From contig NZ_WQDY01000012.1 of assembly GCF_013033355.1 (NCBI RefSeq), positions 94,762 through 158,761 on the forward strand: a DNA stretch of 64,000 bases, given 5' to 3'. The notes below the pieces were generated by a model. That model saw only the letters and a list, made by a program, of their open reading frames with translations. It did not search any database and was not told the DNA's origin. The DNA comes from Ruegeria lacuscaerulensis. GTDB lineage: Bacteria > Pseudomonadota > Alphaproteobacteria > Rhodobacterales > Rhodobacteraceae. The first letter of the stretch is position 1. Every line of letters starts with the position of its first letter. A program made the position numbers and the translations under genes. This document shows positions 55,247 to 64,000 of the stretch, in pieces.

Positions 55247-55908
55247 GCGCACCAACCGGAGCAGAGCTGGAGGCACTTCGCGCCAAGGCGCAGCAAGATC
55301 ACCGCGATCTGCGCGAGCGCATTCCACGCTTGTCGGATGACGCGATCGCCTTGATCTTGCGCGAATCCAGATCGCATTACGCGTGGACCAACAAGCCTGT
55401 TTCTGACGACATACTTGAAGAGATCTACGACATCACGATCAACGGTGCGACCAGCATGAATACGTTGCCCGCGCGCTTCGTTTTCGTGAAAAGTCCTGAA
55501 GGTAAAGAGCGGCTTGCAAAGTCTTTAAAGCCGAAGAATGTGCCAAAGATGATGGATGCTCCGGTCACGGCGATCATTGCCTATGACATGGACTTCTGGA
55601 AGGAACTGCCCTTTCTTTTCCCGCACGAAGACCGTCGGCCATTGTTCGAAAACAAGCCCGACTACGTGGCAGAAACGGCCTTTCGAAATGGCACGCTTCA
55701 GGGCGCTTACTTCATGATTGCGGCCCGGGCGGTCGGGTTGGATGTTGGCGCCATGTCAGGTTTTTCGAACAAGATCGTCGATGAGGAGTTCTTCGCGGGC
55801 ACGACGCGCAAGTCCAATTTTCTTTGCAATCTGGGCTACGCGGACGAGACCGGATTGTTCCAGAAGCTTCCACGTTTTCCATTCGAAAAAGTTTGCTCTT
55901 ATGCATGA
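55243..55908 (+). CDS. Nitroreductase-family protein (RutE-like)
   Basis: The 221-residue flavin reductase resembles RutE, the malonic semialdehyde reductase. Shared features are LSDDAIALILRESRSHYAWTNKPVSD, the TINGATSMNTLPARFVFV region and GAMSGFSN-type flavin contacts. Beside malonate genes this would link malonic semialdehyde to 3-hydroxypropionate. The assignment rests on family resemblance. It overlaps the FAH-family gene (ATGA). Confidence 0.75.
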   Translation: MSAPTGAELEALRAKAQQDHRDLRERIPRLSDDAIALILRESRSHYAWTNKPVSDDILEEIYDITINGATSMNTLPARFVFVKSPEGKERLAKSLKPKNVPKMMDAPVTAIIAYDMDFWKELPFLFPHEDRRPLFENKPDYVAETAFRNGTLQGAYFMIAARAVGLDVGAMSGFSNKIVDEEFFAGTTRKSNFLCNLGYADETGLFQKLPRFPFEKVCSYA

Positions 55909-55920
55909 GGAGGTGACGCT

Positions 55921-56382
55921 GTGGCTATGAAAGTGAAACCCGTCGTGACTTACCGCACGACAGCTCAGTGCCCGACTCACGCGCGGACCGAAATACCAAT
56001 TCGCGATCTTGATGTTGTTGTCGATGAACCCGTCGAACGCGGCGGGACAAATCTTGGTCCGTCTCCGACCGAGACCGCAATGGCAGCCCTGATCGCCTGT
56101 ACGAATGTCATCGGGCACAAGAACGCACATCGGTTGGGAGTTGACCTCGGCACTGTGACAATCGACGCGAAATGCAGGTTGGACCGGCGTGGGGTGCTGA
56201 TGGAGGAGGAGATCGATGTTCCGTTTCCGGAAATCGAACTCACCGTGAATTGTAAGACGCCCGCCAGTCAGGAGGAACTGACGCGCGTGGGCGAGGAGAC
56301 AGCCAAGTATTGCGCCATCGCAAAACTGTTTGAAGCGGCAGGCACGGACCTGACCGTAAACTGGGTCAAAACAAACAAATAA
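55921..56382 (+). CDS. OsmC-family protein
   Basis: The 153-residue protein fits the OsmC/Ohr fold: an N-terminal strand region, then GGTNLGPSPTETAMAALIACTNVIGHKNAHRLG with a conserved cysteine (C60 or so), and a second Cys in KYCAIAKLF. GTG 55921 has GAGGAGG at the right distance; ATG 55927 is the alternative. It sits between the reductase and the TRAP genes. A peroxide or thiol-linked role is known for the family. Confidence 0.77.
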   Translation: MAMKVKPVVTYRTTAQCPTHARTEIPIRDLDVVVDEPVERGGTNLGPSPTETAMAALIACTNVIGHKNAHRLGVDLGTVTIDAKCRLDRRGVLMEEEIDVPFPEIELTVNCKTPASQEELTRVGEETAKYCAIAKLFEAAGTDLTVNWVKTNK

Positions 56383-56413
56383 TGAAATGACCTGTCTTTC
56401 TGGGAGGAGAGAA

Positions 56414-57487
56414 ATGAAAAACTGGACCAAACGCAGCCTAGTGGGCGCTGCTCTGGCAGGCGTCATGGCGATGCCCCTCGCGGCAGAAGAGACCATTTCA
56501 GCTGTTGTGATTGATGGGTACCCAGATCGGGCCTTATGGGTGAAGGAATTCACCAACTTCTTTATTCCAGAAGTGGACAAGCGGCTGGCTGAGTCCGGTA
56601 ACTACAAGATGAACTGGCAAGAGAATTACGGCGGTTCGATCGTTAAGCCGAAGGGCGTTTTGGAAGGTGTCCAACTTGGTCTTGGCGATATTGGGATCGT
56701 CACGACAATCTTCCATTCTTCTAAGCTGCCCAGCCAGGGTATTTCGGGATCGACACCCTTCGTGGCATCGGACTCCCGTGCCGTGGCTAAGGCAGTTGAT
56801 GAAATCGCGCGCGAATACCCTGCGATGCAGAACGAGTTTGCTGCGCAGAACCAAGTTTACCTGGCAACTGGAGTCGTACTCGATACCTACCAGGTGTTCT
56901 GTACAGAGCCGGTTACGGCTGTTTCTGACCTGGAAGGCCGAAAAGTGGCCGGAGCTGGACTTAACCTTCGATACCTTGAAGGTATCAAAGACGCGGCCGG
57001 GGTACGTGGTGGTCTGACCGATTTCTACAATATGCTTCAAACCGGCTTGGTTGATTGTGCAATGCTTTGGCCCGAGGCTGCCAAAACCTTCAAGATCGCC
57101 GAAGTGGCTCCTTACATGCTCAAAGCTGACTTGGGTGCGGTGAATTCCAAGACGATCACTGTGAATTCTGACTACTGGGCAAAGTTGCCAGACGAAGTCA
57201 AAGACGTTCTTAAGGCCGTCGCCATTGACTACCGTGATCATGTGGCCGGTATCGCTATGGACCGCGCCGCGGCCTCACGGGATGCCTATACCGAAGCCGG
57301 CGGAACGATTGTCGAAGTTTCGGACGAAGAACGAGCGGCTTGGGCCAACGCAATGCCCAATGTTGCACAGGAATGGGCTGCCACATTGAATGAAAACGGC
57401 GAACAAGGCGATGCGATCTTAGCCGCCTATCTTGGTAAACTGCAGGACGCCGGTTTCACCGGAGTACGCGACTGGACGGCCGAATAA
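56414..57487 (+). CDS. TRAP transporter solute-binding protein (DctP type)
   Basis: The 357-residue precursor has a signal peptide (ending MPLAAEE) and the DctP fold (VSDLEGRKVAGAGLNLRYL contains the substrate-contacting region). GGGAGGAG precedes ATG 56414. It is only distantly similar to the TRAP protein at 35.9 kb. Its place beside matAB and the dioxygenase suggests malonate or an aromatic acid as ligand. Malonate TRAP transporters (MatPQM) are known in rhizobia, but the ligand here is inferred. Confidence 0.83.
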   Translation: MKNWTKRSLVGAALAGVMAMPLAAEETISAVVIDGYPDRALWVKEFTNFFIPEVDKRLAESGNYKMNWQENYGGSIVKPKGVLEGVQLGLGDIGIVTTIFHSSKLPSQGISGSTPFVASDSRAVAKAVDEIAREYPAMQNEFAAQNQVYLATGVVLDTYQVFCTEPVTAVSDLEGRKVAGAGLNLRYLEGIKDAAGVRGGLTDFYNMLQTGLVDCAMLWPEAAKTFKIAEVAPYMLKADLGAVNSKTITVNSDYWAKLPDEVKDVLKAVAIDYRDHVAGIAMDRAAASRDAYTEAGGTIVEVSDEERAAWANAMPNVAQEWAATLNENGEQGDAILAAYLGKLQDAGFTGVRDWTAE

Positions 57488-57517
57488 CTGGCTGGCGATC
57501 CACGAAAGGGGCCTTTC

Positions 57518-58069
57518 ATGCTGAAGACCGCAGTTTCTGGCTTGTCGCGGGTCGCCAATTCGCTTGCTATCGCCGCCAACGCATTGGGTACGCTTGTCGT
57601 CCTAGCGTTGGTGGTCATTCTGAATGTTGACGTCATTGCACGGGGCCTGTTTTCGGCCCCACTGCGCGGAACCTACGAGATGGTGCAATTCTCGGTCGTG
57701 ATGATCGTGTTCCTGCAGCTGGCCGACGTTGTCAGAGTGGATCGTTTGACGCGCTCAGATGGGTTTCTGAACCTGCTACACCATCGTCGCCCCGGTCTGA
57801 CAGCTAGCCTGAGGCGCATCATCAACGCCATTTCGGCAATCTTCATGGCCTTGATCGCCTATGTAACCTTCCCAGAATTTCTTCACATGTGGGAAACACA
57901 GGACTACTTCGGAGTGCCCGGTCTTTTCACATTGCCTTGGTGGCCGGTCAAACTGGTCATCGCGTGCGGTACTGCGCTTGCCTGCGTGATCTTCCTGCTC
58001 AAGGTCGTCACGGCGCAGGACCGCCCGCAACTTATTCGCACCCCAGAGCATGACGAGGCCGCAGAATGA
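57518..58069 (+). CDS. TRAP transporter small permease (DctQ type)
   Basis: The 183-residue protein has four membrane segments (about 20-40, 52-70, 92-112 and 130-152), as usual for DctQ. It overlaps the large permease by 4 bp. AAGGGG precedes the ATG. Confidence 0.83.
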   Translation: MLKTAVSGLSRVANSLAIAANALGTLVVLALVVILNVDVIARGLFSAPLRGTYEMVQFSVVMIVFLQLADVVRVDRLTRSDGFLNLLHHRRPGLTASLRRIINAISAIFMALIAYVTFPEFLHMWETQDYFGVPGLFTLPWWPVKLVIACGTALACVIFLLKVVTAQDRPQLIRTPEHDEAAE

Positions 58070-59370
58070 CGCCGATTGAGATTGGCCTGATCTCGGTCGT
58101 TGCCATAGTCTTTCTTATTTACGCGGGCGTCTACATTCCGATTGCTTTGGGCGTGGTCTCCTTCGTGTCGATCTGGCTGATGCGGGACAGCTTCACGCTT
58201 GCGCTCAATCTGCTGAAGGTTGCGGTGGGCGACAGCGCGATGGAATACAGTTTCGCGACAATCCCTCTGTTTACCTTTATGGGCCTCATCGTTTCAAAAG
58301 CGGGACTAGGCAGGGATATTTACGAGGTCATGACCATGCGATTTCGCAAGGTCAAAGGCGGTATCGGAATGGCGACCGTCGGAGCGAATGCCGTGTTTGC
58401 GGCCGTTACCGGGTCGTCCATTGCGTCCGCATCAGTGTTCACCAAGGTCTCGGTCCCGCAGATGATGGCACAGGCATATAACCCACGTTTTGCGGTTGGC
58501 GTTGTGGCCGGGTCGTCGGTTTTGGGGATGATTATTCCACCCTCGGCGATGCTGATCATCTATTCCTTTGTCGCCGAACAGTCCGTAGGGGACATGTTTC
58601 TGGCGGGAGTAATACCCGGTATCATGCTGGCAATAGCCTATGTGGGCGCGATCTGGTTGATGGGCCGTTTTTCACCTGCATTTGTGGGCGGCCGGGTCGT
58701 CGAAGACACCGAATGGATGTCCGGGCGCGAGATCGCATCCAAGACCCTGCCCACATTGTTCATTATCACGGTAGTGCTCGGTGGCATTTACACAGGATGG
58801 CTAACCGCTGTCGAGGCGGGTGCCGCTGGGGCACTGGTTGCGCTTGTGATCGCAGTCGTACGCAAGTCCATGACACCAAGAGCGTTTTGGGACGCGTTGC
58901 TGGAAACCGGTCACATTACAGCGGCGATCTTGTTCCTGATTACGGCGGCTTCGATCTATAGTCGCATGCTGGGGCTGGCCGGGCTGCCCAATCAGTTGCA
59001 GGACTTGCTCGCGGGAAATTCCGCGTCCTTTTGGTCGATCATGCTACTGTACGTTCTCTTGATGCTTTTTCTGGGAACTTTGCTCGATACGGCGTCCATC
59101 ATTCTGATCGTCGTCCCGCTGTTCCTGCCCATGGCCGAAGCCCTGGACATGTCGTTGATCTGGTTTGGCATTATCACTGTGGTCGGCGCCGAAATCGGGC
59201 TTTTGACCCCGCCTTTGGGCATATCTTGCTTCGTCATCAAATCGACGATCAACGATGACCGAATATCGCTCAAGGATGTGTTTATGGGCGCACTTCCCTT
59301 TGCGTTCGTAATGCTGATCGTTCTGTTTATTCTGATCGAGTTCCCGATCCTCAGCCTTGCCCTGATTTAA
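58066..59370 (+). CDS. TRAP transporter large permease (DctM type)
   Basis: The 434-residue protein has about 12 membrane segments with DctM marks (PPSAMLIIYSFVAEQ, TPPLGISCFVIKS, and an AAVTGSSIASASVFTKV helix). It belongs with the two genes upstream. The dioxygenase gene starts 10 bp later, so ring cleavage and transport are linked. Confidence 0.85.
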   Translation: MTPIEIGLISVVAIVFLIYAGVYIPIALGVVSFVSIWLMRDSFTLALNLLKVAVGDSAMEYSFATIPLFTFMGLIVSKAGLGRDIYEVMTMRFRKVKGGIGMATVGANAVFAAVTGSSIASASVFTKVSVPQMMAQAYNPRFAVGVVAGSSVLGMIIPPSAMLIIYSFVAEQSVGDMFLAGVIPGIMLAIAYVGAIWLMGRFSPAFVGGRVVEDTEWMSGREIASKTLPTLFIITVVLGGIYTGWLTAVEAGAAGALVALVIAVVRKSMTPRAFWDALLETGHITAAILFLITAASIYSRMLGLAGLPNQLQDLLAGNSASFWSIMLLYVLLMLFLGTLLDTASIILIVVPLFLPMAEALDMSLIWFGIITVVGAEIGLLTPPLGISCFVIKSTINDDRISLKDVFMGALPFAFVMLIVLFILIEFPILSLALI

Positions 59371-59380
59371 GGAGGCGCAG

Positions 59381-60247
59381 ATGCGCTCTGTCACCAAAGA
59401 CAATATCACCGACGTGTTCATGGGATACCTTTCCAAGGACACTGATCCGCGGATGAGAGAAATCATGGGGTCTCTGGTCAAACACCTCCATGACTTCGCG
59501 CGCGAAACCAACCTGACACATGACGAATGGCGCGCAGGAATAGCGTTTCTTGAGGGGTGCGCCGCAGTAGAGACAGAAGACAGGCACGAGTTTGTTCTGG
59601 CCTCGGATGTGCTGGGCCTGTCGTCTTTAGTGGATATGCTGCATTCCAGCCCTGACGCGACCAGTTCCTCCGTGCTGGGGCCATTCCATGTCTCTGGCGC
59701 ACCCCAGTTGCCGATCGGCGGCGATATGAAGCGCCACTACGGTGGGCCGGTTCTGCTTGCTGAAGGCGTGATCCGGGACACCGATGGTAATCCGATTTCC
59801 GGTGCAGAACTGGATATCTGGCAAACCGCGCCGAATGGAATGTATGCAAGCCAGGACGAAGAACAGGACACCTATTCATTCCACGCTCTGATGACGGTTG
59901 GGGAGGATGGAAAATATGCGTTCACCACGGTCAAACCGGTGGAATACACGGTTCCGTCGGATGGACCCGTCGGAGACATCCTACGGGCGTGTGGGCGCCA
60001 TCCTTGGCGGCCTTCGCACCTACACTACATTGTCAAGGCTCCTGGCTACCGTTCTTTGGTGACCGAGATTTTCCCCGATGACGATCCTTATCTAGATCAG
60101 GACACGGTGTTTGGAGTTCGGGACGATCTGGTGATGACCTATGTCGAACGGCCGGCTTCAGAATTTCCGGACGGGATGGAACTTTCTGGTAAGATCACTG
60201 AACCATTCTTGCACGTGAAATTCGACGTGACGCTCGCCAGATTCTGA
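59381..60247 (+). CDS. Intradiol ring-cleavage dioxygenase (hydroxyquinol type)
   Basis: The 288-residue enzyme has the N-terminal helical dimerisation domain of hydroxyquinol and catechol 1,2-dioxygenases (1-100). The Fe(III) ligands are visible as Y155, Y189, H213 and H215. The sequence around PNGMYASQDEEQ resembles hydroxyquinol 1,2-dioxygenase more than catechol enzymes. The product would be maleylacetate; no maleylacetate reductase gene is in the window. It directly follows the TRAP permease with an AAGGAGG site. Confidence 0.82.
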   Translation: MRSVTKDNITDVFMGYLSKDTDPRMREIMGSLVKHLHDFARETNLTHDEWRAGIAFLEGCAAVETEDRHEFVLASDVLGLSSLVDMLHSSPDATSSSVLGPFHVSGAPQLPIGGDMKRHYGGPVLLAEGVIRDTDGNPISGAELDIWQTAPNGMYASQDEEQDTYSFHALMTVGEDGKYAFTTVKPVEYTVPSDGPVGDILRACGRHPWRPSHLHYIVKAPGYRSLVTEIFPDDDPYLDQDTVFGVRDDLVMTYVERPASEFPDGMELSGKITEPFLHVKFDVTLARF

Positions 60248-60268
60248 ATGATGTCGAGGAGGCATGTG

Positions 60269-61075
60269 GTGCTGAAACAAATCTGCATTTTGAGTGCCGC
60301 GCTGTTTTGCAGCAGTGCCATCGCACAAGAGCGCCCGATCTTTGACGCGCATATTCATTACAGCCACGACGCCGTCAAACTGGTGCCACCAGAACAGGTG
60401 GCTAAAATCCTTCGGGATGCGGGCGTGCGGAAAGCATTGGTTTCCAGCTCGGATGACAATGGCACGCAGCTTTTGTTGGCCGCGGCACCGGACATCGTCG
60501 TTCCAGCCCTGCGCCCGTACCGTCGTCGCGGTGAAATCAACACCTGGATGCACGATGAATCTGTAATCGACTATTTGGAAGAAAACCTGGCTAAGAATGA
60601 CTACGAAGCCATCGGCGAGTTTCACGCTTACGGGGACGACATTAAGACGCCGGTTATTCAGCGCATGATTGCACTGGCGAAAGAGCGGAACCTCATTCTA
60701 CACCACCACGGCGATCGAGAGGCAGTGGACCTGATCTTCGAAACCTGGCCTGAAGCTCGGGTATTGTGGGCGCACTCTGGCTTTGATGATCCAGCGAGAG
60801 TTGTTGACGCGCTGAACACGTATCCCAGGCTTTGGGCCGACTTGGCGTTTCGTTCAGACATGGCTTCACGAGGCAGAATTGACCCCGATTGGAAGGAGGC
60901 TTTCGAAGCCCATCCGGATCGCTTCATGGTCGGTACGGATACATTTGCGCCGGAACGCTGGTACTATGTCGGCCCCCACGCAGATTTTTCGCGTGAATGG
61001 CTGGATTTGCTGCCGGACCAGATTGCGGACAACATCGCCTATGCCAACGCAGAACGTTTGCTGGCATCAGAATGA
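60269..61075 (+). CDS. Exported amidohydrolase-2-like metal hydrolase
   Basis: This TIM-barrel hydrolase of about 268 residues carries a signal peptide (ICILSAALFCSSAIAQE). The metal motif is DAHIHY, followed by a HHHGDRE region, LWAHSG and a late MVGTDTF Asp. GAGGAGG supports GTG 60269 (ATG 60248 also possible, immediately after the dioxygenase stop). Periplasmic export of this family is not common. Overlap with the next gene suggests co-translation and a shared periplasmic role. Confidence 0.68.
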   Translation: MLKQICILSAALFCSSAIAQERPIFDAHIHYSHDAVKLVPPEQVAKILRDAGVRKALVSSSDDNGTQLLLAAAPDIVVPALRPYRRRGEINTWMHDESVIDYLEENLAKNDYEAIGEFHAYGDDIKTPVIQRMIALAKERNLILHHHGDREAVDLIFETWPEARVLWAHSGFDDPARVVDALNTYPRLWADLAFRSDMASRGRIDPDWKEAFEAHPDRFMVGTDTFAPERWYYVGPHADFSREWLDLLPDQIADNIAYANAERLLASE

Positions 61076-61449
61076 TCCGCAGCGCTGTCTGGTTTATGAT
61101 TTGGTCCAGCACGGCTTTTGCTTGTGACGAAATTGGGCAACGTATGACTTCGGAAGTTCAAAACGCACCCGAGGTTTATCTGTCTGTCGATGAAATTCCG
61201 TTGGCTGAGCCGTTTTCCGTACTAGTTTCTATTTGTAGTGAAACTACCGTGGGCCAAATGCGTGTGGATGCAATCATGCCCGCTCATCGACACGGTATGA
61301 ACTATACCCCCAAAGTTAGCGCATTGGGCGGCGGAGCGTTCCGTGTTGATGATATGCTGTTTCACATGCCGGGTTTGTGGGAGTTGCAGGTCGATGTCGA
61401 CATCAATGGCCAATCAGTTTTCTACTCGTCAAAAATTACGCTGAAATGA
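61072..61449 (+). CDS. Small exported YtkA/FixH-like protein
   Basis: The 125-residue precursor has a signal sequence (residues 1-17, ending AFAC). The mature part is an Ig-like beta-domain with MPAHRHGMNYTPKV and MLFHMPGLWELQVDV, a His/Met arrangement like copper-binding YtkA/FixH-type proteins. It overlaps the hydrolase stop and the diheme gene start (4 bp each), tying the three together. A possible metal-binding partner of the diheme enzyme; this is inference. Confidence 0.65.
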   Translation: MIRSAVWFMIWSSTAFACDEIGQRMTSEVQNAPEVYLSVDEIPLAEPFSVLVSICSETTVGQMRVDAIMPAHRHGMNYTPKVSALGGGAFRVDDMLFHMPGLWELQVDVDINGQSVFYSSKITLK

Positions 61450-62573
61450 AGCTGTGGTTTACAGCTGCGCTAATAGCCCTGACAGGTGCAGTGCGTGCAG
61501 AGGTCTTGTTGTCTGCAGACGAAATTGAACAAACGCTTTCCTTTGGGCCTTGGTCACCATCCTTCCATTCGGACCCAAGCAATAGAGTTTCGAACAATGC
61601 CAGAGCGATCGCGCTTGGAGAGGCCTTATTCAACGATCCGGTGTTGTCCTCCGACGGTGCATTTTCTTGCGCAAGTTGTCATGATCCGGAACAGGCATTT
61701 ACAACTCCAGAGGCGCGGGCGCTCGGCCGTGTACTGTTAGATCGAAACACTCCATCACTGCGGAACCTGGCCGGACTCCGCTGGTATGGGTGGGGTGGCA
61801 AAAGCGATAACCTTTGGGCAGCCAGCCTGCATCCGATCATCGAAGAACAAGAGATGGCGCACAGCCCCGAAAGCCTAAAAACAGCAATCTCTGAAAGTGC
61901 CTACATTGATGACTTTGAAGCTATTTTTGGCGTCATCCAAAATCAGGACCCAGAGCTTGTTCTGGTGAATACTGCAAAAGCTCTTTCGGCTTACTTGGAG
62001 ACTTTGGTTGCCGACCGGACGCAGTTTGATGATTTCCGCGATGCCTTAGAGCGTCGAGATTTTCCAGCTGCCGCCTACTACCCCGAGGCAGCCCAGCGCG
62101 GTCTTCAGCTGTTTTTAGGGCGCGGGAATTGCGTATTTTGCCACAACGGCCCGAGGTTTTCCAATAATGAGTTCCACGATGCCGGTGTACCATATTTTCT
62201 GAATGAAACCGAGGTCGACGAAGGTCGTTTTGGTGGATTGAACTTTTTACTCTCAAGCCCCTATACACTGGACGGCGACTGGAATGACGATCCGGATAAG
62301 CATGGTGCTTGGGCGGTTCGAAATGTACGCCGGAGCCACGCTGATTTTGGAACCTTCCGCACGCCCAGCCTGCGCGGGGTGGCTGAAACCGCACCCTACA
62401 TGCATGACGGCAGCCTAAGGGATCTGAACGGTGTGATCCGGCATTACAGCAAAATCAACACGGACAGGCTGCACACTGATGGTGAAGCCATTCTATTGCA
62501 ATTGAATTTGTCTGAGCAAGAGATTGCAGACTTAGTTGCGTTTTTGATGACGCTGTCCAAGGCGTCTTACTAA
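61446..62573 (+). CDS. MauG-like diheme cytochrome c peroxidase
   Basis: The 375-residue precursor has a signal peptide (1-18) and two c-heme motifs: CASCH (75-79) and CVFCH (229-233). TPSLRGVAETAPYMHDG near the C-terminus is a hallmark of the MauG/CcpA family. Length fits the family. It acts in the periplasm, either reducing peroxide or, as in MauG and MbnH, oxidising a partner protein. The adjacent small His/Met-rich protein is a candidate partner. Confidence 0.82.
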   Translation: MKLWFTAALIALTGAVRAEVLLSADEIEQTLSFGPWSPSFHSDPSNRVSNNARAIALGEALFNDPVLSSDGAFSCASCHDPEQAFTTPEARALGRVLLDRNTPSLRNLAGLRWYGWGGKSDNLWAASLHPIIEEQEMAHSPESLKTAISESAYIDDFEAIFGVIQNQDPELVLVNTAKALSAYLETLVADRTQFDDFRDALERRDFPAAAYYPEAAQRGLQLFLGRGNCVFCHNGPRFSNNEFHDAGVPYFLNETEVDEGRFGGLNFLLSSPYTLDGDWNDDPDKHGAWAVRNVRRSHADFGTFRTPSLRGVAETAPYMHDGSLRDLNGVIRHYSKINTDRLHTDGEAILLQLNLSEQEIADLVAFLMTLSKASY

Positions 62574-62588
62574 AGCGTTTGTATTTAA

Positions 62589-62604
62589 AGCCCGGGTATG
62601 GGCT
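62589..62604 (+). terminator. Weak terminator after the diheme gene
   Basis: AGCCC (62589-62593) pairs with GGGCT (62600-62604), flanked by TTTAA and ATTT. Short stem. Confidence 0.4.
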
Positions 62605-63058
62605 ATTTGGCAAGCTGGTTCGGCGACTATCGTTAGCAGTGCCGATGAGGGGGTGCTGCTCGCTCTGGGTCAGCATTGCTTGACGTTTGGGTCAGAAATG
62701 GATGACGTGATCGGCCGATTTGTTGAGGTTTTGAAGTCGATTGAGTCCAATATCAGTAACGTTCCACAATCCTGTTGAACGTCGCGCGAACCTGACCCAA
62801 CCGTCATAGTTGGACCAAAAAAGTGGTGAACGCTCGACATCAGATGGCATCCCAAGTCAAACAGTCTTTCCACTATTAAAATCAGATGCCACGCTACGAC
62901 TAGTTGCTGTTAAACATCAGATCGCTTTGATTGCGCACTACAACTGACCCAAAATCGTGGAAAAGAGCCATGGTAGAAATTGTTCAATGTGTTCGGCTAC
63001 CTCACGTTTTGCGAAAGTGACAAGTCGCCGCGTTAGTACTAAGTTGAGACTTAAATAT

Positions 63059-63070
63059 TCAAATATTTGA
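63059..63070. promoter_or_regulatory. Palindrome upstream of the transporter gene
   Basis: TCAAATATTTGA is a perfect 12-bp palindrome 39 bp before the transporter ATG, in an AT-rich stretch. A regulator-binding site is plausible. Confidence 0.4.
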
Positions 63071-63108
63071 CTGCCCAGCTTCTCAGCTTCACCCAGCGCG
63101 AGTTTCAT

Positions 63109-64000
63109 ATGTCCAAGTTCAAATTTCCTACCGCCTTTACCATTCTGTTCATTCTGATTGCCGTCGTGGCGGCCCTCACATGGGTTATTCCGGCCGGTGA
63201 GTATGACCGTCAGATGAACGAAGCTCTGGGCAGCGAAGCGCCTGTCCCGGGCACCTACCACGAAGTCGAGCCGAACCCTCAGGGGCTTACGGCGGTCATC
63301 CTTGCCCCGATTGCAGGTATGTACGACCCTGGTCTTCTGGGGAGTTCATCCAGCGCCGCAATTGATGTCGCTTTGTTTGTTCTGGTCATTGGTGGTTTCC
63401 TGATGGTTGTTACCAAGACAGGAGCTATCGACGCCGGTATCGGTTGGTTGCTGCACAGGTTGGCTGGGCGGGAAATCCTGATGATCCCAATCCTGATGAT
63501 CGCCTTTGCATTTGGCGGGACAAGCTATGGCATGGCGGAAGAATCCCTCGCGTTCTACGCTCTGATTATTCCGGTCTTCATTCGGGCGGGGTACGACTCC
63601 TTGACCGGGGTCGCGGTGATCATGCTTGGCGCAGGCATTGGGACCCTGGGCTCAACCTTCAACGCATTTGCGACAGTTGTTGCCTCGCAAGGTGCGGGTA
63701 TTCCGTTCACGAACGGGATAGTCCTGAGGTTCATTATCCTTGTCCTTTGTCTTGCTGCAGGCATCGCATTCGTCATGCGATACGCATCACGCGTGAAAGC
63801 CGACCCGTCATTGTCCGTGGTGGCCGATCAGGCCGAGGAAAACCGGGCGCATTTCCTAAAGGGTTCGGAAGGCGATGATACGTTCCCCGAGATGACCAAG
63901 ACGCGTTCGATCATTCTGATTCTTTTCGGGATTACCTTCGCCATTATGATCTATGGTGTTGTGGTACTGGGGTGGTGGATGGCCGAAATGTCCGGTCTCT
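63109..64000 (+). CDS. YfcC/DcuC-type membrane transporter, partial
   Basis: The frame is open from ATG 63109 to the right edge (297 codons and one base). The start MSKFKFPTAFTILFILI, the WVIPAGEYDR turn and a GGFLMVVTKTGAIDAGIGWLL segment match the YfcC/anaerobic C4-dicarboxylate (basic amino acid antiporter) family. Several membrane segments are visible, including one ending GIAFVMRYAS, then a cytoplasmic loop. Substrate is unknown. It begins a new unit behind a palindrome. Confidence 0.75.
   Translation, partial: MSKFKFPTAFTILFILIAVVAALTWVIPAGEYDRQMNEALGSEAPVPGTYHEVEPNPQGLTAVILAPIAGMYDPGLLGSSSSAAIDVALFVLVIGGFLMVVTKTGAIDAGIGWLLHRLAGREILMIPILMIAFAFGGTSYGMAEESLAFYALIIPVFIRAGYDSLTGVAVIMLGAGIGTLGSTFNAFATVVASQGAGIPFTNGIVLRFIILVLCLAAGIAFVMRYASRVKADPSLSVVADQAEENRAHFLKGSEGDDTFPEMTKTRSIILILFGITFAIMIYGVVVLGWWMAEMSGL

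Larger units (their letters stand above)
62574..63108. other. Intergenic region before the last gene
   Basis: No gene is supported. A weak terminator-like hairpin (62589-62604) follows the diheme gene, and a 12-bp palindrome lies at 63059-63070. The rest shows no clear signal. Confidence 0.55.

Overview
The window looks like part of an alphaproteobacterial genome, most likely a marine Rhodobacterales (Roseobacter-type) bacterium. Three things point that way: two complete TRAP transporter operons, a matA/matB malonyl-CoA pair behind a GntR repressor, and a moderately GC-rich catabolic gene set typical of that group. This is judged from protein content only; no 16S or other marker is present.

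Layout. (1) 1-1.85 kb is the end of an integrated element: the tail of an unknown gene, a tyrosine integrase, and the 3' end of a tRNA (Arg-ACG-like) as an attachment site. (2) 2.4-8.0 kb is a visibly AT-richer defence segment: a two-gene Gabija-type system (OLD/TOPRIM nuclease gajA plus UvrD-like helicase gajB), then a separately started gene with a C-terminal HEPN RX4H motif. A strong inverted repeat lies upstream. (3) 8.2-15.5 kb is a Tn7-like transposition module without CRISPR genes. A multi-HTH protein and a Ner-like regulator diverge around a palindromic site, followed by overlapping tnsA-tnsB-tnsC(tniB)-tniQ and a small unknown gene. (4) 15.7-33.5 kb is a mixed accessory and metabolic region with several small regulated units: TetR/SDR, two AraC regulators, LysR/VOC/SnoaL, two DUF1254 secreted proteins, and a secreted amidohydrolase with a porin.

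(5) 33.9-48.9 kb is a single catabolic locus. It has a GntR regulator, a TRAP transporter, three Gfo/Idh/MocA dehydrogenases, a TIM-barrel isomerase, a TIM-barrel/HPPD fusion (3-dehydroshikimate dehydratase-like), a citryl-CoA-lyase-like protein, a cupin-like protein, an acylating aldehyde dehydrogenase and a ThDP decarboxylase-like enzyme. Three near-identical 20-bp palindromes sit in front of its three transcription units, which suggests one regulon. The substrate cannot be named. (6) 49.4-62.6 kb holds a dienelactone hydrolase, matR-matA-matB, an operon of FAH-family hydrolase, RutE-like reductase, OsmC, TRAP transporter and hydroxyquinol-type intradiol dioxygenase, and a secreted cassette (metal-dependent hydrolase, small HxH/M protein, MauG-like diheme peroxidase). 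(7) The right edge cuts a YfcC-type transporter.

The most novel-looking items are the Gabija+HEPN pairing beside an integrase/tRNA att site, the Tn7-like module with Ner-like and multi-HTH regulators, and the uncharacterised GntR-operator catabolic regulon.
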